This document shows positions 44,859-53,797 of a stretch of 64,000 nt of DNA, one piece after another. The stretch comes from Spiro-02 sp034114085 (GTDB taxonomy: Bacteria; Spirochaetota; Spirochaetia; Sphaerochaetales; Sphaerochaetaceae). The notes below the pieces were generated by a model. That model did not search any database, was not told where the DNA came from, and saw only the letters and a list, made by a program, of their open reading frames with translations. The stretch lies in NCBI GenBank assembly GCA_034114085.1, contig JAXEWB010000049.1, forward strand, positions 71,945 to 135,944. Direction: 5' to 3'. The position numbers were made by a program, and so were the translations under genes. Positions within the stretch are counted from its first letter, which is position 1, and the number at the start of each line of letters is the position of its first letter.

Positions 44859-47800
44859 GTGAAGACACCGAAGCCTGTACAAAAGAGAACCTTCTCACTT
44901 TCCTTCTTTATCATCAGCATGATGGTTGTCGTCCTGGTGGTCATTGCGTTTGTATTTGCGTTTTTCATGCGGGCGACACAGATTGTCCCTACGCTCAAAG
45001 CTTCATCGCTGGATAGCCTTTCTCGTTCGGTGCTGTATGAAGGGAATGAGTTGCAGATTAGGATGACCAATCTGTCTGCGGCGGGAATCAACCTTGTGGA
45101 GCAAATTGAACAGGCCGTTGACCGGCGGATGGAGAAGGACGGACTTGACGTGGAGGCCTTTCTTGCTTCGGATGATGGAATCTACCGGGCGGTGGTGAGC
45201 CAGATACTGCCTCATCTGCTTGATACATTGAAACTTAATGTCGCGGACGGGCTGTTGGTCGCATTGGACGACAGCGTCCTTTTTCCTGGAGAAGACCTGT
45301 CGAAAGGGGAGTCCGTTTCTGCGATTTATCTCAAAGACCAGAATCTGTCTTCCCTTAACGCGGATTATTCCGACCTCATGATGATGGCCGGTCCGAAATA
45401 CGTCGCGCGGGAGTTGAATATTCCGTTGGACAATTATTGGGAACCTGAACTTTCTCTGAAGGATACGGATTGTCGGGAAATTTTTCTGGAGGTGATGGAA
45501 AACGCGAAGGTGCATCCGTCGCTCCGGACTAAGCAACTAGGGTGCTGGTATGGTCCGGTTCATATTGCTGGGGATGCTGCCGTCATCATCTATGTCCTGC
45601 CTTTGGTGGATCGCTCTTCGGGAATGCCCTATGGTGTCGTTGGAATCGAGTTGTCGGAAAGCCAGCTGAAAAAAGTGTTTGGAATGTCGAGCTTCCAGTA
45701 TCAGGACGACAGTCTGTTGGCGTTGACTGAGATGTGGGACGATGACCTGCTCGGACCTTGGCTCGTTTCTTCCGGGGCGGTCGCGAATCGATTTCTGGCT
45801 TCGCCTGACCGGACGCCCCGTTATATCGGGGAACTCAGCGGATTTGGAGAGAATCTCCATGAGGTCTGGTATCCGTCGGTCGGGAATGTGACGCTCGTCA
45901 GGTACCCGTTGAATCTGTACTATTCCGGCAGTCCGTACAAGGACCGTCAGCTTGGTTTGATAGGTGGAGTGGCTTCTGAGAAATTGTATGAGCCAATCTA
46001 CCGCGTGATGCGATTGATTGTCTTGACGTTCGCGTCGTCCCTCATCGGAGGACTTGTCTGCGTATTGTTCGCCAGCAAGTTTCTTTCCTGGAGGTTGACC
46101 CGGCTTGAACGACAGCTGGGCAAGTTCGACCCCGACGACAGAGGGTATCAGTTCTCTTTTTCCGGAATTACGGAAATAGATGGCCTGATTGGTGCTATCG
46201 AACAGCTTCGTGGTAATTTCGAGGAAGTGTCGGATCGGTTGACGGACGCGATTAACATGACTGGCATGCCCATTGGTTTCGTCGAACTGGATCTCGCCAA
46301 GGGCAAGGTGTTCGTCAGCGACTTGATCTTCAAGTGGTTTGGTATCGGGAAGGCAAGTTCTGGAATCGAGCGACGAGAAGGAGCTTCCGCATTCATTCCG
46401 ATGGAAGTCTGGTCGCCGTTGTTCAACCGACTGATGGAGCGCTCCAGCGAGGACGACCCGTTGGTGCATCCGCTCGACTTTGTCGAGGATTTCCCTTTGC
46501 GCTGGATTCGCGTCAAGCACGCCGGGCATCAGGGCAAGACGTTCTATATCTTGACCGATGTCACGCAGGAGATTATGGAGCGCAAGGATTTCGAGTATCA
46601 GCGGGATTTCGACGCGCTTACCGGTTTGTTGAATCGCCGTGCGTTCTTGTCCCACGTTGAGCGGCAGCTTGCGAACCAGCCGGGCAGGAAGGGGGCCTTG
46701 CTGTTCATGGATTTGGACAATCTCAAGTCCATCAACGATACTTATGGCCATGAATATGGTGACAGGTATATCCGAGACGCGGCGATAACTTTCCGTTCTC
46801 TCGCTGGCGCCGGGCAGATTGTCTCCCGTTTCTCCGGTGATGAATTCGCGGTGTTCCTCTATGGTTTTTGTACGGATGATGATGTCATCGCCAAGGTTTC
46901 CCAATTTCACAAAGGACTTGCGGATATGAGTCTCGCCCCCGATGGTACGGAAATCCGTACCAGGTGTTCAATCGGCGTCGCCAAGTATCCCATAGATTCA
47001 TCGGATATCGAGCAATTGATCAAATTTGCCGATTTCTCCATGTATGAGGTAAAGCGTACTAACAAAGGATCCATTCGGTATTTTGACCCAGAGCAGTATA
47101 GCAAGAACGCTTTTTTGGTTGAAGCCAGCGGTGCGTTCAATCGGTTCGTTGAACGAAACGAGATATCCTATGCGTTCCAGCCGATTGTGGATGCCCGTAC
47201 CGGTGAGGTGTTCGCATACGAAGCGTTGATGCGGCCGACCAGTCCGGTGTTCAAGTCCCCGACGCAGGTTCTGGATATGGCCAAGGCGCAGGCGAAGATG
47301 TACCAGATTGAAAAGCTGACTTGCATGAACGTGTTCCGATGGGTCAAGGACCATCTGGGTGAGCTGAACGGTCGGAAGATTTTCTTCAATTCCATCGCAG
47401 ACCAAATTCTCATTGATGATGATTTCGAATATCTGCGGCGGGAATATAGTTCATTGTTTCCCTATGTAGTGACTGAGATCACCGAGGGCGAACGATATCA
47501 GCGTGGCATACTGGATCAGAAATGCAGCTTCGTTCGCGAGCATGGCGGTCGGATCGCCATAGATGATTTTGGTTCCGGGTACTCGAATGACCTGCTGTTG
47601 CTGATCACCCAGCCGGACTATATCAAGATTGATATCCAGCTTGTTTCTGGATTGGACGTGGACGTGAGCAAGCTGACACTTGTCCGCAATATCGTCAGTT
47701 ATGCGAAAACGCAGGGCTGGCTGTTGATTGCCGAGGGTGTCGAACGTAAGGAAGAAGCGGAGATTCTGATTAAACTCGGTGTGGATTATCTTCAAGGCTA

Positions 47801-47906
47801 TTATCTACAACGCCCGAGCTTCGAGCTGACTGACGCAGACCCTGAGGCCAAGGCTGCCCTTGTCGCATTCGCTAAAAAATATGCGAGAAAAGTAAAGAAA
47901 GGTTGA
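44859..47906 (+). CDS. Membrane GGDEF-EAL protein with large extracytoplasmic sensor
   Basis: The product has 1015 residues from a GTG start with AGGA 9 bases ahead. A long hydrophobic helix (residues 13-37) and a second near 384-407 enclose an extracytoplasmic region of about 345 residues. A PAS-like region follows, then GGDEF with S659-GDEF (often still active) and EAL. The EAL phosphodiesterase residues look complete: E788-A-L, FNSIADQILID, VVTEITEGE, IDDFGSGYS, YIKID, IAEGVE and YLQGYYLQRP. It therefore should degrade c-di-GMP, possibly with regulated synthesis. A GTG at 44832 overlapping the upstream gene is the alternative start. Confidence 0.9.
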   Translation: MKTPKPVQKRTFSLSFFIISMMVVVLVVIAFVFAFFMRATQIVPTLKASSLDSLSRSVLYEGNELQIRMTNLSAAGINLVEQIEQAVDRRMEKDGLDVEAFLASDDGIYRAVVSQILPHLLDTLKLNVADGLLVALDDSVLFPGEDLSKGESVSAIYLKDQNLSSLNADYSDLMMMAGPKYVARELNIPLDNYWEPELSLKDTDCREIFLEVMENAKVHPSLRTKQLGCWYGPVHIAGDAAVIIYVLPLVDRSSGMPYGVVGIELSESQLKKVFGMSSFQYQDDSLLALTEMWDDDLLGPWLVSSGAVANRFLASPDRTPRYIGELSGFGENLHEVWYPSVGNVTLVRYPLNLYYSGSPYKDRQLGLIGGVASEKLYEPIYRVMRLIVLTFASSLIGGLVCVLFASKFLSWRLTRLERQLGKFDPDDRGYQFSFSGITEIDGLIGAIEQLRGNFEEVSDRLTDAINMTGMPIGFVELDLAKGKVFVSDLIFKWFGIGKASSGIERREGASAFIPMEVWSPLFNRLMERSSEDDPLVHPLDFVEDFPLRWIRVKHAGHQGKTFYILTDVTQEIMERKDFEYQRDFDALTGLLNRRAFLSHVERQLANQPGRKGALLFMDLDNLKSINDTYGHEYGDRYIRDAAITFRSLAGAGQIVSRFSGDEFAVFLYGFCTDDDVIAKVSQFHKGLADMSLAPDGTEIRTRCSIGVAKYPIDSSDIEQLIKFADFSMYEVKRTNKGSIRYFDPEQYSKNAFLVEASGAFNRFVERNEISYAFQPIVDARTGEVFAYEALMRPTSPVFKSPTQVLDMAKAQAKMYQIEKLTCMNVFRWVKDHLGELNGRKIFFNSIADQILIDDDFEYLRREYSSLFPYVVTEITEGERYQRGILDQKCSFVREHGGRIAIDDFGSGYSNDLLLLITQPDYIKIDIQLVSGLDVDVSKLTLVRNIVSYAKTQGWLLIAEGVERKEEAEILIKLGVDYLQGYYLQRPSFELTDADPEAKAALVAFAKKYARKVKKG

Positions 47907-48262
47907 CAGGCGGGTCTTCCTTTTGTTTTTTTCTGGAACAGCGACTTCTGAAACTGGTATCGGATGCCGTTTCCTTGGTTATGAGGAATGTATCGGATGT
48001 TGCTGGCTCCTGCGTCCTGAGCAGGTATGAAAATGGGGGACGCTATCCGTAACGGGGGCTTGCTGATGGCCTGTGGACGAACCTGTGCCTAGGCCGGGGG
48101 GGATTCTTTATCTACTCTTTTTGCAAATGACCCTCTTTTATTACTAATATGCATTGCATAAATATACCAAATTATGTATATAATTCTGTAACTTTTTGAT
48201 ATTTTGACTTGCCTGGGGTGGCAGGTCATGAAAGATGAAACTAATACCAGGAGGTATGTAGT
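47907..48262 (+). other. Intergenic region upstream of livJ
   Basis: The left two thirds show nothing recognisable. The right end is AT-rich and contains the livJ promoter (48154-48184). The transcript leader of about 70 bases contains the small repeat CCTGGGGTGGCAGG but no known riboswitch fold that I can recognise. Confidence 0.4.
48154..48184 (+). promoter_or_regulatory. Promoter of the liv operon
   Basis: TTGCAT (48154-48159) is followed after 17 bases by TATATA (48177-48182), which overlaps a perfect TATAAT (48179-48184) at 19-base spacing. The region is strongly AT-rich compared with its surroundings. Confidence 0.55.
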
Positions 48263-49441
48263 ATGAAGAAAGGCATGATTCTTCTGTTGGTCATCGCTAT
48301 GGTATGTTCCGCTGCGGCTTTCGCTGCCGGTGGCAAGGAAAGCGGTGGTGTCGCCAGTCCCAAGATTGGTTTCATGGGTCCGATGACGGGAGACAACGCC
48401 AACTACGGCGTCCTCTGTTCCCAGTCTGTAAAGCTTGCCGTCGATCAGTTCAACGCCAAGGGCGGCATTGATGGAATTCCCGTGACATTGGTCATCGAGG
48501 ATTCCGAAGGCAACGTTGAAAAGGGCCTTTCCGCTATCGAGAAGCTTTCCAGTTCCGACAAGATCGTCGCGTTGGTCGGGCCGGTATTCACCGGTGTTTC
48601 CTTCGCAGTCGGCGAACGCTGTCAGAATGAAGGCCTTGTCATGATCAGTCCCTCCGCAACCCACAGGGATATCACCGCCATTGGCGATTATGTATTCCGC
48701 ACTGTCGTTTCCGATGGTTTGCAGGGAGAAGTCGCCGGTCATTATTTCGCTGAAGCGCTCGGTTACAAGACCATGGCCGTCCTCTATGCCAAGAACGACT
48801 ACAGTCAGGGATTGTACGAAGGCATGACTGCCAATTTTGAAGCCGCCGGTGGCAAGGTCGTCATAGCCGAGACCTGCCAGGTCGGCGACAAGGACTTCAA
48901 GACTCAGTTGACGAAGATCAAGGCCGCCAATCCCGATGCCATCTATATTCCCAACTACACTGCGGAAATGGCTCAGATTCTAGAGCAGGCCGCACAGCTC
49001 GGTATCAGCATTCCGTTTGTTTCCTGCGATGGTTTCTCCAATCCTGACATCTATAACCTTGCCGGGGATTTCACCAACGGCGTTGTATACGTTGGACCTG
49101 CGCAGGTCGCGGAAAGCGATTCCTACAAGACGTTCGTGGCGGACTATACCAAGACGTTCGGCGTCGGTCCTGATTCCTTCGCGACCAATGCGTACGACGG
49201 GACCAACCTATTGCTCGCCGCTATGACGAAAGTGTATCGTGAAACTGGCAAGTTCGACCGCAAGGCCATTCGCGACGCAGTGGCCGCGACCAAGGATTAT
49301 GTCGGCGTGACCGGTCTGGTGAATTTCGCAGCCAACGGCGACCTGGTGGCTTATCAGGGACTGTACAAGGTCGAAGGGACTACGCCGAAGTACCTTGGCG
49401 CCTACACGGTAGTGGACGGCAAGCTGACCGAAGTCAAGTAG
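48263..49441 (+). CDS. livJ: Branched-chain amino-acid ABC transporter binding protein
   Basis: The 392-residue periplasmic protein binds a branched-chain or related amino acid for the LivHMGF transporter encoded downstream. A signal peptide (ending AAAFA) is followed by AGGKESGG. The mature protein has the type I fold pattern of LivJ (KIGFMGPMTGDNANYG, AVDQFNAKGGIDGIPVTLVIEDSEG, YDGTNLLLAAMTK). No lipobox cysteine is present. AGGAGG lies 9 bases before the ATG. It is the first gene of the operon and its 3' side carries a strong hairpin that would favour high expression of the binding protein. Confidence 0.93.
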   Translation: MKKGMILLLVIAMVCSAAAFAAGGKESGGVASPKIGFMGPMTGDNANYGVLCSQSVKLAVDQFNAKGGIDGIPVTLVIEDSEGNVEKGLSAIEKLSSSDKIVALVGPVFTGVSFAVGERCQNEGLVMISPSATHRDITAIGDYVFRTVVSDGLQGEVAGHYFAEALGYKTMAVLYAKNDYSQGLYEGMTANFEAAGGKVVIAETCQVGDKDFKTQLTKIKAANPDAIYIPNYTAEMAQILEQAAQLGISIPFVSCDGFSNPDIYNLAGDFTNGVVYVGPAQVAESDSYKTFVADYTKTFGVGPDSFATNAYDGTNLLLAAMTKVYRETGKFDRKAIRDAVAATKDYVGVTGLVNFAANGDLVAYQGLYKVEGTTPKYLGAYTVVDGKLTEVK

Positions 49442-49463
49442 TCGGTTTTTTTCAGGAAGTTCA

Positions 49464-49494
49464 GGAAGGACCGGTGGCGTACACCGGTCTTTCC
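49464..49494 (+). other. Strong stem-loop between livJ and livH
   Basis: A 13-bp stem with one G-U pair (GGAAGGACCGGTG at 49464-49476, CACCGGTCTTTCC at 49482-49494) has a 5-base loop. No T-run follows, so read-through to livH is expected. It is placed like the hairpin at 4701-4729 in the sulfatase operon. Confidence 0.65.
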
Positions 49495-49607
49495 ATGTTA
49501 TCGTAGGTGGCATGAAATTGGTCCCCGTCGTTGGAAGAATCGTTCGTCTGGGTTTTGACATGATTCATTCAGGAAGGGGACAAGCTGTTTGCAAGGAGAG
49601 CCATATC

Positions 49608-50528
49608 GTGGGATCAGTCGCTGAATTCTTCCAACATCTCATGAACGGCCTGACTCTGGGCGGTATCTACGCATTGATCGCGTTGGGGTACACCATGGTC
49701 TATGGCATATTGAAATTCATCAATTTCGCTCATGGCGATATCCTGATGGTAGGGGCCTACGTAGGGCTCTTCGTTTTCGACGGGCTCAGGGGGAACGCCC
49801 CGCTCGGAGTCTGGACCTTTACCGCATTCTTGATCGCCATGCTGGTCAGCATGATCAGTTGCGCCGTTCTCGGCATGGTGATAGAACGTATCGCCTACAA
49901 GCCGCTTCGCAAGGCGACCCGGTTGGCTCCGCTGTTGAGCGCCATCGGTGTTTCGTTCATCTTGTCCAACGGCGCGGCCTGGATGTTCGGCACCCAGTCC
50001 CGCAAGCTCGCCTATCCGTTCAACAACGATTCCATCGTCCTGGGCGGGGTGGTGATCACGCCGCACCAGATTATGATTCTGATAGTGTCCTTCGTCATGA
50101 TGATTGTGTTGAAGCTGTTCGTTGACAAGACCCGGATGGGCAAGGCGATGCGCGCTACGTCGCTCGACCAGGACACTGCCCGGCTGATGGGCATCAACGT
50201 GAACCAGGTGATCAGCCTGACGTTCGCCATCGGTTCCGCGCTGGCAGCGGTCGGCGGTATGCTGATTGCCCTCGATTTCAAGGTATACCCGACGATGGGC
50301 ACCATGACCGGACTCAAGGCGTTCGTCGCCGCGGTCGTCGGCGGTATCGGTAATATCACCGGTGCGATGGTCGGCGGTATCCTCCTTGGTATCTTGGAGA
50401 CCTTCGGAGTGGCTATTTTCGGTATCCCTCAGGGGCTCAAGGATACAATCGCGTTCGGTATCCTTATTATCATCCTGCTCGTTAAGCCGGAAGGGCTGCT
50501 GGGCAAGGTTGAGAAGGAGAAGGTCTGA
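49608..50528 (+). CDS. livH: Branched-chain amino-acid ABC permease LivH
   Basis: This 306-residue inner-membrane permease has the LivH pattern (MNGLTLGGIYALIALGYTMVYGILKFINFAHGDILMVGAYVG; GKAMRATSLDQDTARLMGINVNQVI, the ATPase-coupling loop). The GTG at 49608 is chosen because AAGGAG lies about 10 bases ahead and the length then equals that of E. coli LivH; the frame continues upstream for 32 codons of unrelated sequence. Its stop shares one base with the start of livM. Confidence 0.94.
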   Translation: MGSVAEFFQHLMNGLTLGGIYALIALGYTMVYGILKFINFAHGDILMVGAYVGLFVFDGLRGNAPLGVWTFTAFLIAMLVSMISCAVLGMVIERIAYKPLRKATRLAPLLSAIGVSFILSNGAAWMFGTQSRKLAYPFNNDSIVLGGVVITPHQIMILIVSFVMMIVLKLFVDKTRMGKAMRATSLDQDTARLMGINVNQVISLTFAIGSALAAVGGMLIALDFKVYPTMGTMTGLKAFVAAVVGGIGNITGAMVGGILLGILETFGVAIFGIPQGLKDTIAFGILIIILLVKPEGLLGKVEKEKV

Positions 50529-51499
50529 TGCTTAATTTCTTCCTCCTCATTCTGATCTATACCGGCATCTACGCTCTGATGGCGATGGGGCAGAACGTCA
50601 TTACCGGTTATGCCGGGATGCTTTCCCTCTGTCAGGCGGGGTTCTTCGCGATTGGTAGCTATGCGACGGCAATCCTGACGACATCCTGTGGATGGAACTT
50701 CTGGGCGACATTGCCGGTGGCTGCGTTGCTCAGCGCTTTTTTTGGTATCTTGATCGGGTTGCCTACGCTACGGCTGAAAGGCGACTATCTGGCGATCGCC
50801 ACGTTGGGGTTCGCGGAGATCGTCCGCAACGTGCTGAACAACTGGGACTCCCTGACGCGCGGGCCGATGGGCATCCAGAAGATCCCCATGCCGTCCATTT
50901 TGGGCTTTACCATCAACCCATACAGGAAGTGGGGGTTCCTGCTGATGACCGCCATCTTCGTGCTGGTCGCCTATATCCTGTTCCAACGGCTCGCCCGTTC
51001 CCGCATGGGGCGTGCGCTTGAGGCGATCCGCGAAGATGAGATCGCCGCGGAGTCGATGGGCATCAATGTCACGAAATACAAAGTCTGGGCTTTCGCCATC
51101 GGCGCTTCCGTCGCCGGTGTCGCGGGAAGCCTCCAGGCCGTGTTCTCCCTCTCCGTCACTCCCGGCACATATACGTTCATGGTTTCGATCATGGTCCTGT
51201 GCATGGTGGTTCTCGGCGGCATGGGCAATTTCAAGGCGGTCATCCTTGGTGCGTTCATCATCCAGTTGATTTCGTATTTTCCCCAGTTGGTCGGGCTGTC
51301 GTCGATCATCCCGCCCCAGTTCAAGCAGATTCTTTTCGGCCTGATTCTCGTCGTGATGATGATTTGGCGTCCGCAGGGGCTGCTCGGTCGCGAGACCCGC
51401 AGCTATAGCAGGCTTACGGGCGAGAAGAAACCTTTCTTGCTGTTCAGGCTGAAAGGGGGCAAGGGCAAGGCTGCCGCCACCGAGGGAGGTGAAAGATGA
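50528..51499 (+). CDS. livM: Branched-chain amino-acid ABC permease LivM
   Basis: This 323-residue permease pairs with LivH. It shows the LivM pattern (NVITGYAGMLSLCQAGFFAIGSYA; GDYLAIATLGFAEIVRNVLNNWDSLTRGPMGI; GRALEAIREDEIAAESMGINVTKYKV). A basic tail follows the last helix (residues 295-323). Its start overlaps livH by one base and its stop overlaps livG by ATGA, so the genes are translationally coupled. Confidence 0.95.
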   Translation: MLNFFLLILIYTGIYALMAMGQNVITGYAGMLSLCQAGFFAIGSYATAILTTSCGWNFWATLPVAALLSAFFGILIGLPTLRLKGDYLAIATLGFAEIVRNVLNNWDSLTRGPMGIQKIPMPSILGFTINPYRKWGFLLMTAIFVLVAYILFQRLARSRMGRALEAIREDEIAAESMGINVTKYKVWAFAIGASVAGVAGSLQAVFSLSVTPGTYTFMVSIMVLCMVVLGGMGNFKAVILGAFIIQLISYFPQLVGLSSIIPPQFKQILFGLILVVMMIWRPQGLLGRETRSYSRLTGEKKPFLLFRLKGGKGKAAATEGGER

Positions 51500-52275
51500 T
51501 CTTGCTTGAAACCAAGGGTCTGACCAGGGAGTACGGCGGCGTCATCGCCGTATCAAACGTTGACTTTCAGGTAAGCAAGGGGTTGATTACCGGGCTGATC
51601 GGTCCGAATGGCGCCGGCAAGACGACGTTGTTCAACAACATGACCGGACTGGATACGCCTACGAAGGGCAAGGTGTTTTTCAACGGCAAGGATATCACCG
51701 GCAAACCCGCCCACAAAATCTGTAGGATGGGCATCGCCCGTACCTTTCAGAATATCAGGTTGTTCAAGGAGCTGACCGTAGCGGAGAATGTCATGATCGG
51801 CCGTCACTTCAAGACTGGAAAATCATCGGTTCAGGGGCGTTTCAGCAATGCTTTGAACAGTTATTTCAGAATGGGCAGGGAAGAGGAGCAGATGTTTTCC
51901 AGCGCATCGCAATGGCTTGATTTCTTTGAAATGGGGCATCTGCGCAATGAGCATGCGAAGAATCTTCCCTATGGGCACCAGCGAGAGCTGGAGATCGCCC
52001 GCGCTTTGGCCACCGATCCCCAGCTGTTGTTCCTGGACGAACCTGCCGCTGGCATGAACCCCCAGGAAACGGAACATCTGATGGAGACGATCAGCAAGAT
52101 TCGCGATCTCGGTGTTACCGTTGTGCTGATCGAGCATGATATGAAGCTGGTCATGAGCATCTGCGATTCCATCACTGTGCTGAACTATGGTCAGAAGATC
52201 GCGCAAGGGACTCCCTCGGAGATCAAGCAGGATCCCGCCGTCATCGAGGCGTATCTCGGAAAGGAAGAAGAATGA
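51496..52275 (+). CDS. livG: Branched-chain amino-acid ABC ATPase LivG
   Basis: This 259-residue ATPase has Walker A GPNGAGKTT (near residue 36), an RTFQNIRLFKELTVAENV Q-loop region typical of LivG, the signature LPYGHQRELEIARAL, Walker B LLFLDEPAAGMN and the switch histidine in VVLIEHDM. It works as a dimer with LivF under the LivHM channel. Start and stop overlap its neighbours by ATGA. Confidence 0.96.
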   Translation: MILLETKGLTREYGGVIAVSNVDFQVSKGLITGLIGPNGAGKTTLFNNMTGLDTPTKGKVFFNGKDITGKPAHKICRMGIARTFQNIRLFKELTVAENVMIGRHFKTGKSSVQGRFSNALNSYFRMGREEEQMFSSASQWLDFFEMGHLRNEHAKNLPYGHQRELEIARALATDPQLLFLDEPAAGMNPQETEHLMETISKIRDLGVTVVLIEHDMKLVMSICDSITVLNYGQKIAQGTPSEIKQDPAVIEAYLGKEEE

Positions 52276-53060
52276 AAGAGTTGCTGACTATCGACGATAT
52301 CAGCGTCTCCTATGGAAATATCCAGGCGCTGAAGCAAGTCTCCATGCATGTTAAGGAAGGCGAAATCGTATGTCTGATCGGAGCGAACGGCGCTGGCAAG
52401 AGTACCTTGCTGAAGGCGATTGTCGGTCAGGAGCCGCTGGTGTCCGGTACTATCACCTATGACGGGGAGTTGATTTGCCATGCCCGGCATGTCCCTGCCG
52501 ATGTCTCCGGAGCGAAGTCTGGCAAGAAAGCGCACAAGTCGCATGCCCCTGTGTTGACCACCGACCTGATCGCTCGCAAGGGGATCGCCTTGGTGCCGGA
52601 AGGCCGTCGGGTGTTCGCCGGCATGACGGTGGAGGAAAACCTCGACATGGGAGCTTTCATGGTCAAGGATGATGCCTTGATTGCACGAAAAAAGGAGGAG
52701 ATGTTCGATTTCTTCCCGATCCTTGGCGCCCGCCGTAGGCAGAAGACCCGTTCACTGTCCGGTGGCGAGCAGCAGATGATGGCTATCGCCCGTGCGTTGA
52801 TGAGTTCTCCGAAGCTGTTGCTTCTTGACGAGCCCGGTCTTGGCTTGGCTCCGCTGGTGATTCAGGATATCTTCCAGAAAATCGCGATTATCAATCAAGA
52901 GGACAAAGTCACTGTATTCCTGGTGGAACAGAACGCACGCATGGCGCTCAAGGCGTCAAGCGAGGGATATGTCATGGAAAACGGCAGGATCGTCCTGGCC
53001 GATACCTCGGCTGCGTTGCTTGACAACGAACAAGTCCGTGCGGCGTATCTGGGAGAGTAA
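52272..53060 (+). CDS. livF: Branched-chain amino-acid ABC ATPase LivF with an insertion
   Basis: This 262-residue ATPase has Walker A GANGAGKST (residues 37-45), the LivF-typical IALVPEGRRVFAGMTVEENL, the signature LSGGEQQMMAIARAL and Walker B LLLLDEPGLGLA. It is about 25 residues longer than E. coli LivF. The extra part is a histidine- and lysine-containing insertion at residues 69-93 (around ARHVPADVSGAKSGKKAHKS) between the early strands and the Q-loop. It is the last transporter gene of the operon. Confidence 0.95.
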   Translation: MKELLTIDDISVSYGNIQALKQVSMHVKEGEIVCLIGANGAGKSTLLKAIVGQEPLVSGTITYDGELICHARHVPADVSGAKSGKKAHKSHAPVLTTDLIARKGIALVPEGRRVFAGMTVEENLDMGAFMVKDDALIARKKEEMFDFFPILGARRRQKTRSLSGGEQQMMAIARALMSSPKLLLLDEPGLGLAPLVIQDIFQKIAIINQEDKVTVFLVEQNARMALKASSEGYVMENGRIVLADTSAALLDNEQVRAAYLGE

Positions 53061-53149
53061 AAACCGCTGGAAATTCATTTGCAACTGCGGTACAATGTCT
53101 TCAGAGACACATGAAGGAACATTGTTCGTGCTGAGAGGAGGTCTTCAAC

Positions 53150-53794
53150 ATGATTATTGAACGCAGAATGACCCGAAATCCCGTTACCGCCACTCCTGAC
53201 ATGTCGGTCGCGGAAGCGTCCGCACTCATGAAGCAGGAGAAAGTACACCGGTTGCCCGTTCTGGATAAGGACAAGAAGCTCGTCGGAGTCATTTCTGAAA
53301 AGGATATCCTGTATGCGTCGCCTTCTCCGGCCAGTAGCCTTTCTATCCATGAGATGGCGTATCTGCTTTCCAAGCTGACGGTCAAGAAGCTCATGACCAA
53401 GGATGTCGTCACCATTTCCAAAGATACTACGGTAGAGGAGGCGGCCCGCCTGATGGTGGATCAGGACTTGTCCTGTCTGCCTGTATTGGAGGATGGCAAG
53501 CTTGTCGGTATCGTTTCCAAGTCCGACATGTTCAAGATTCTGCTGGAGCTGTTCGGCGCCCGTCATTTCGGGGTGCGGCTTTCCTTCTTGGTGGAGGACC
53601 ATCCGGGGACGATCGCCCGCATTTCCAGCGCTCTCGCGGAGCAGGGGATCGATATCATTTCCTTTGGCACGTTCATGGGGACCGAGCCGACCAATGCGAT
53701 CTGTTCCCTCAAGGCGCAGGGGGCGCCGATGTCAAAGGTCGTGGAGATCGTGAAACCGTTCGTAATGCAGTTGCTTGATGTCCGGGAGGTATAG
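53150..53794 (+). CDS. CBS-pair and ACT domain protein (AcuB-like)
   Basis: The 214-residue protein has two CBS motifs (residues 5-60, MTRNPVTATPDMSVAEASALM; residues 78-135, MTKDVVTISKDTTVEEAARLM), which usually bind adenine nucleotides, and a C-terminal ACT-like domain (RLSFLVEDHPGTIARISSALAEQGIDIISFGTF), which usually binds an amino acid. AGGAGG lies ahead of the ATG. It follows livF by 89 bases, so it may sense adenylate charge and the imported amino acid together. Its target is unknown. Confidence 0.88.
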   Translation: MIIERRMTRNPVTATPDMSVAEASALMKQEKVHRLPVLDKDKKLVGVISEKDILYASPSPASSLSIHEMAYLLSKLTVKKLMTKDVVTISKDTTVEEAARLMVDQDLSCLPVLEDGKLVGIVSKSDMFKILLELFGARHFGVRLSFLVEDHPGTIARISSALAEQGIDIISFGTFMGTEPTNAICSLKAQGAPMSKVVEIVKPFVMQLLDVREV

Positions 53795-53797
53795 CAG

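Noticed and set aside
48089..48742. 217-codon open frame opposite livJ
   Set aside because: It is the complement of a well-supported gene and its start crosses the livJ promoter region.
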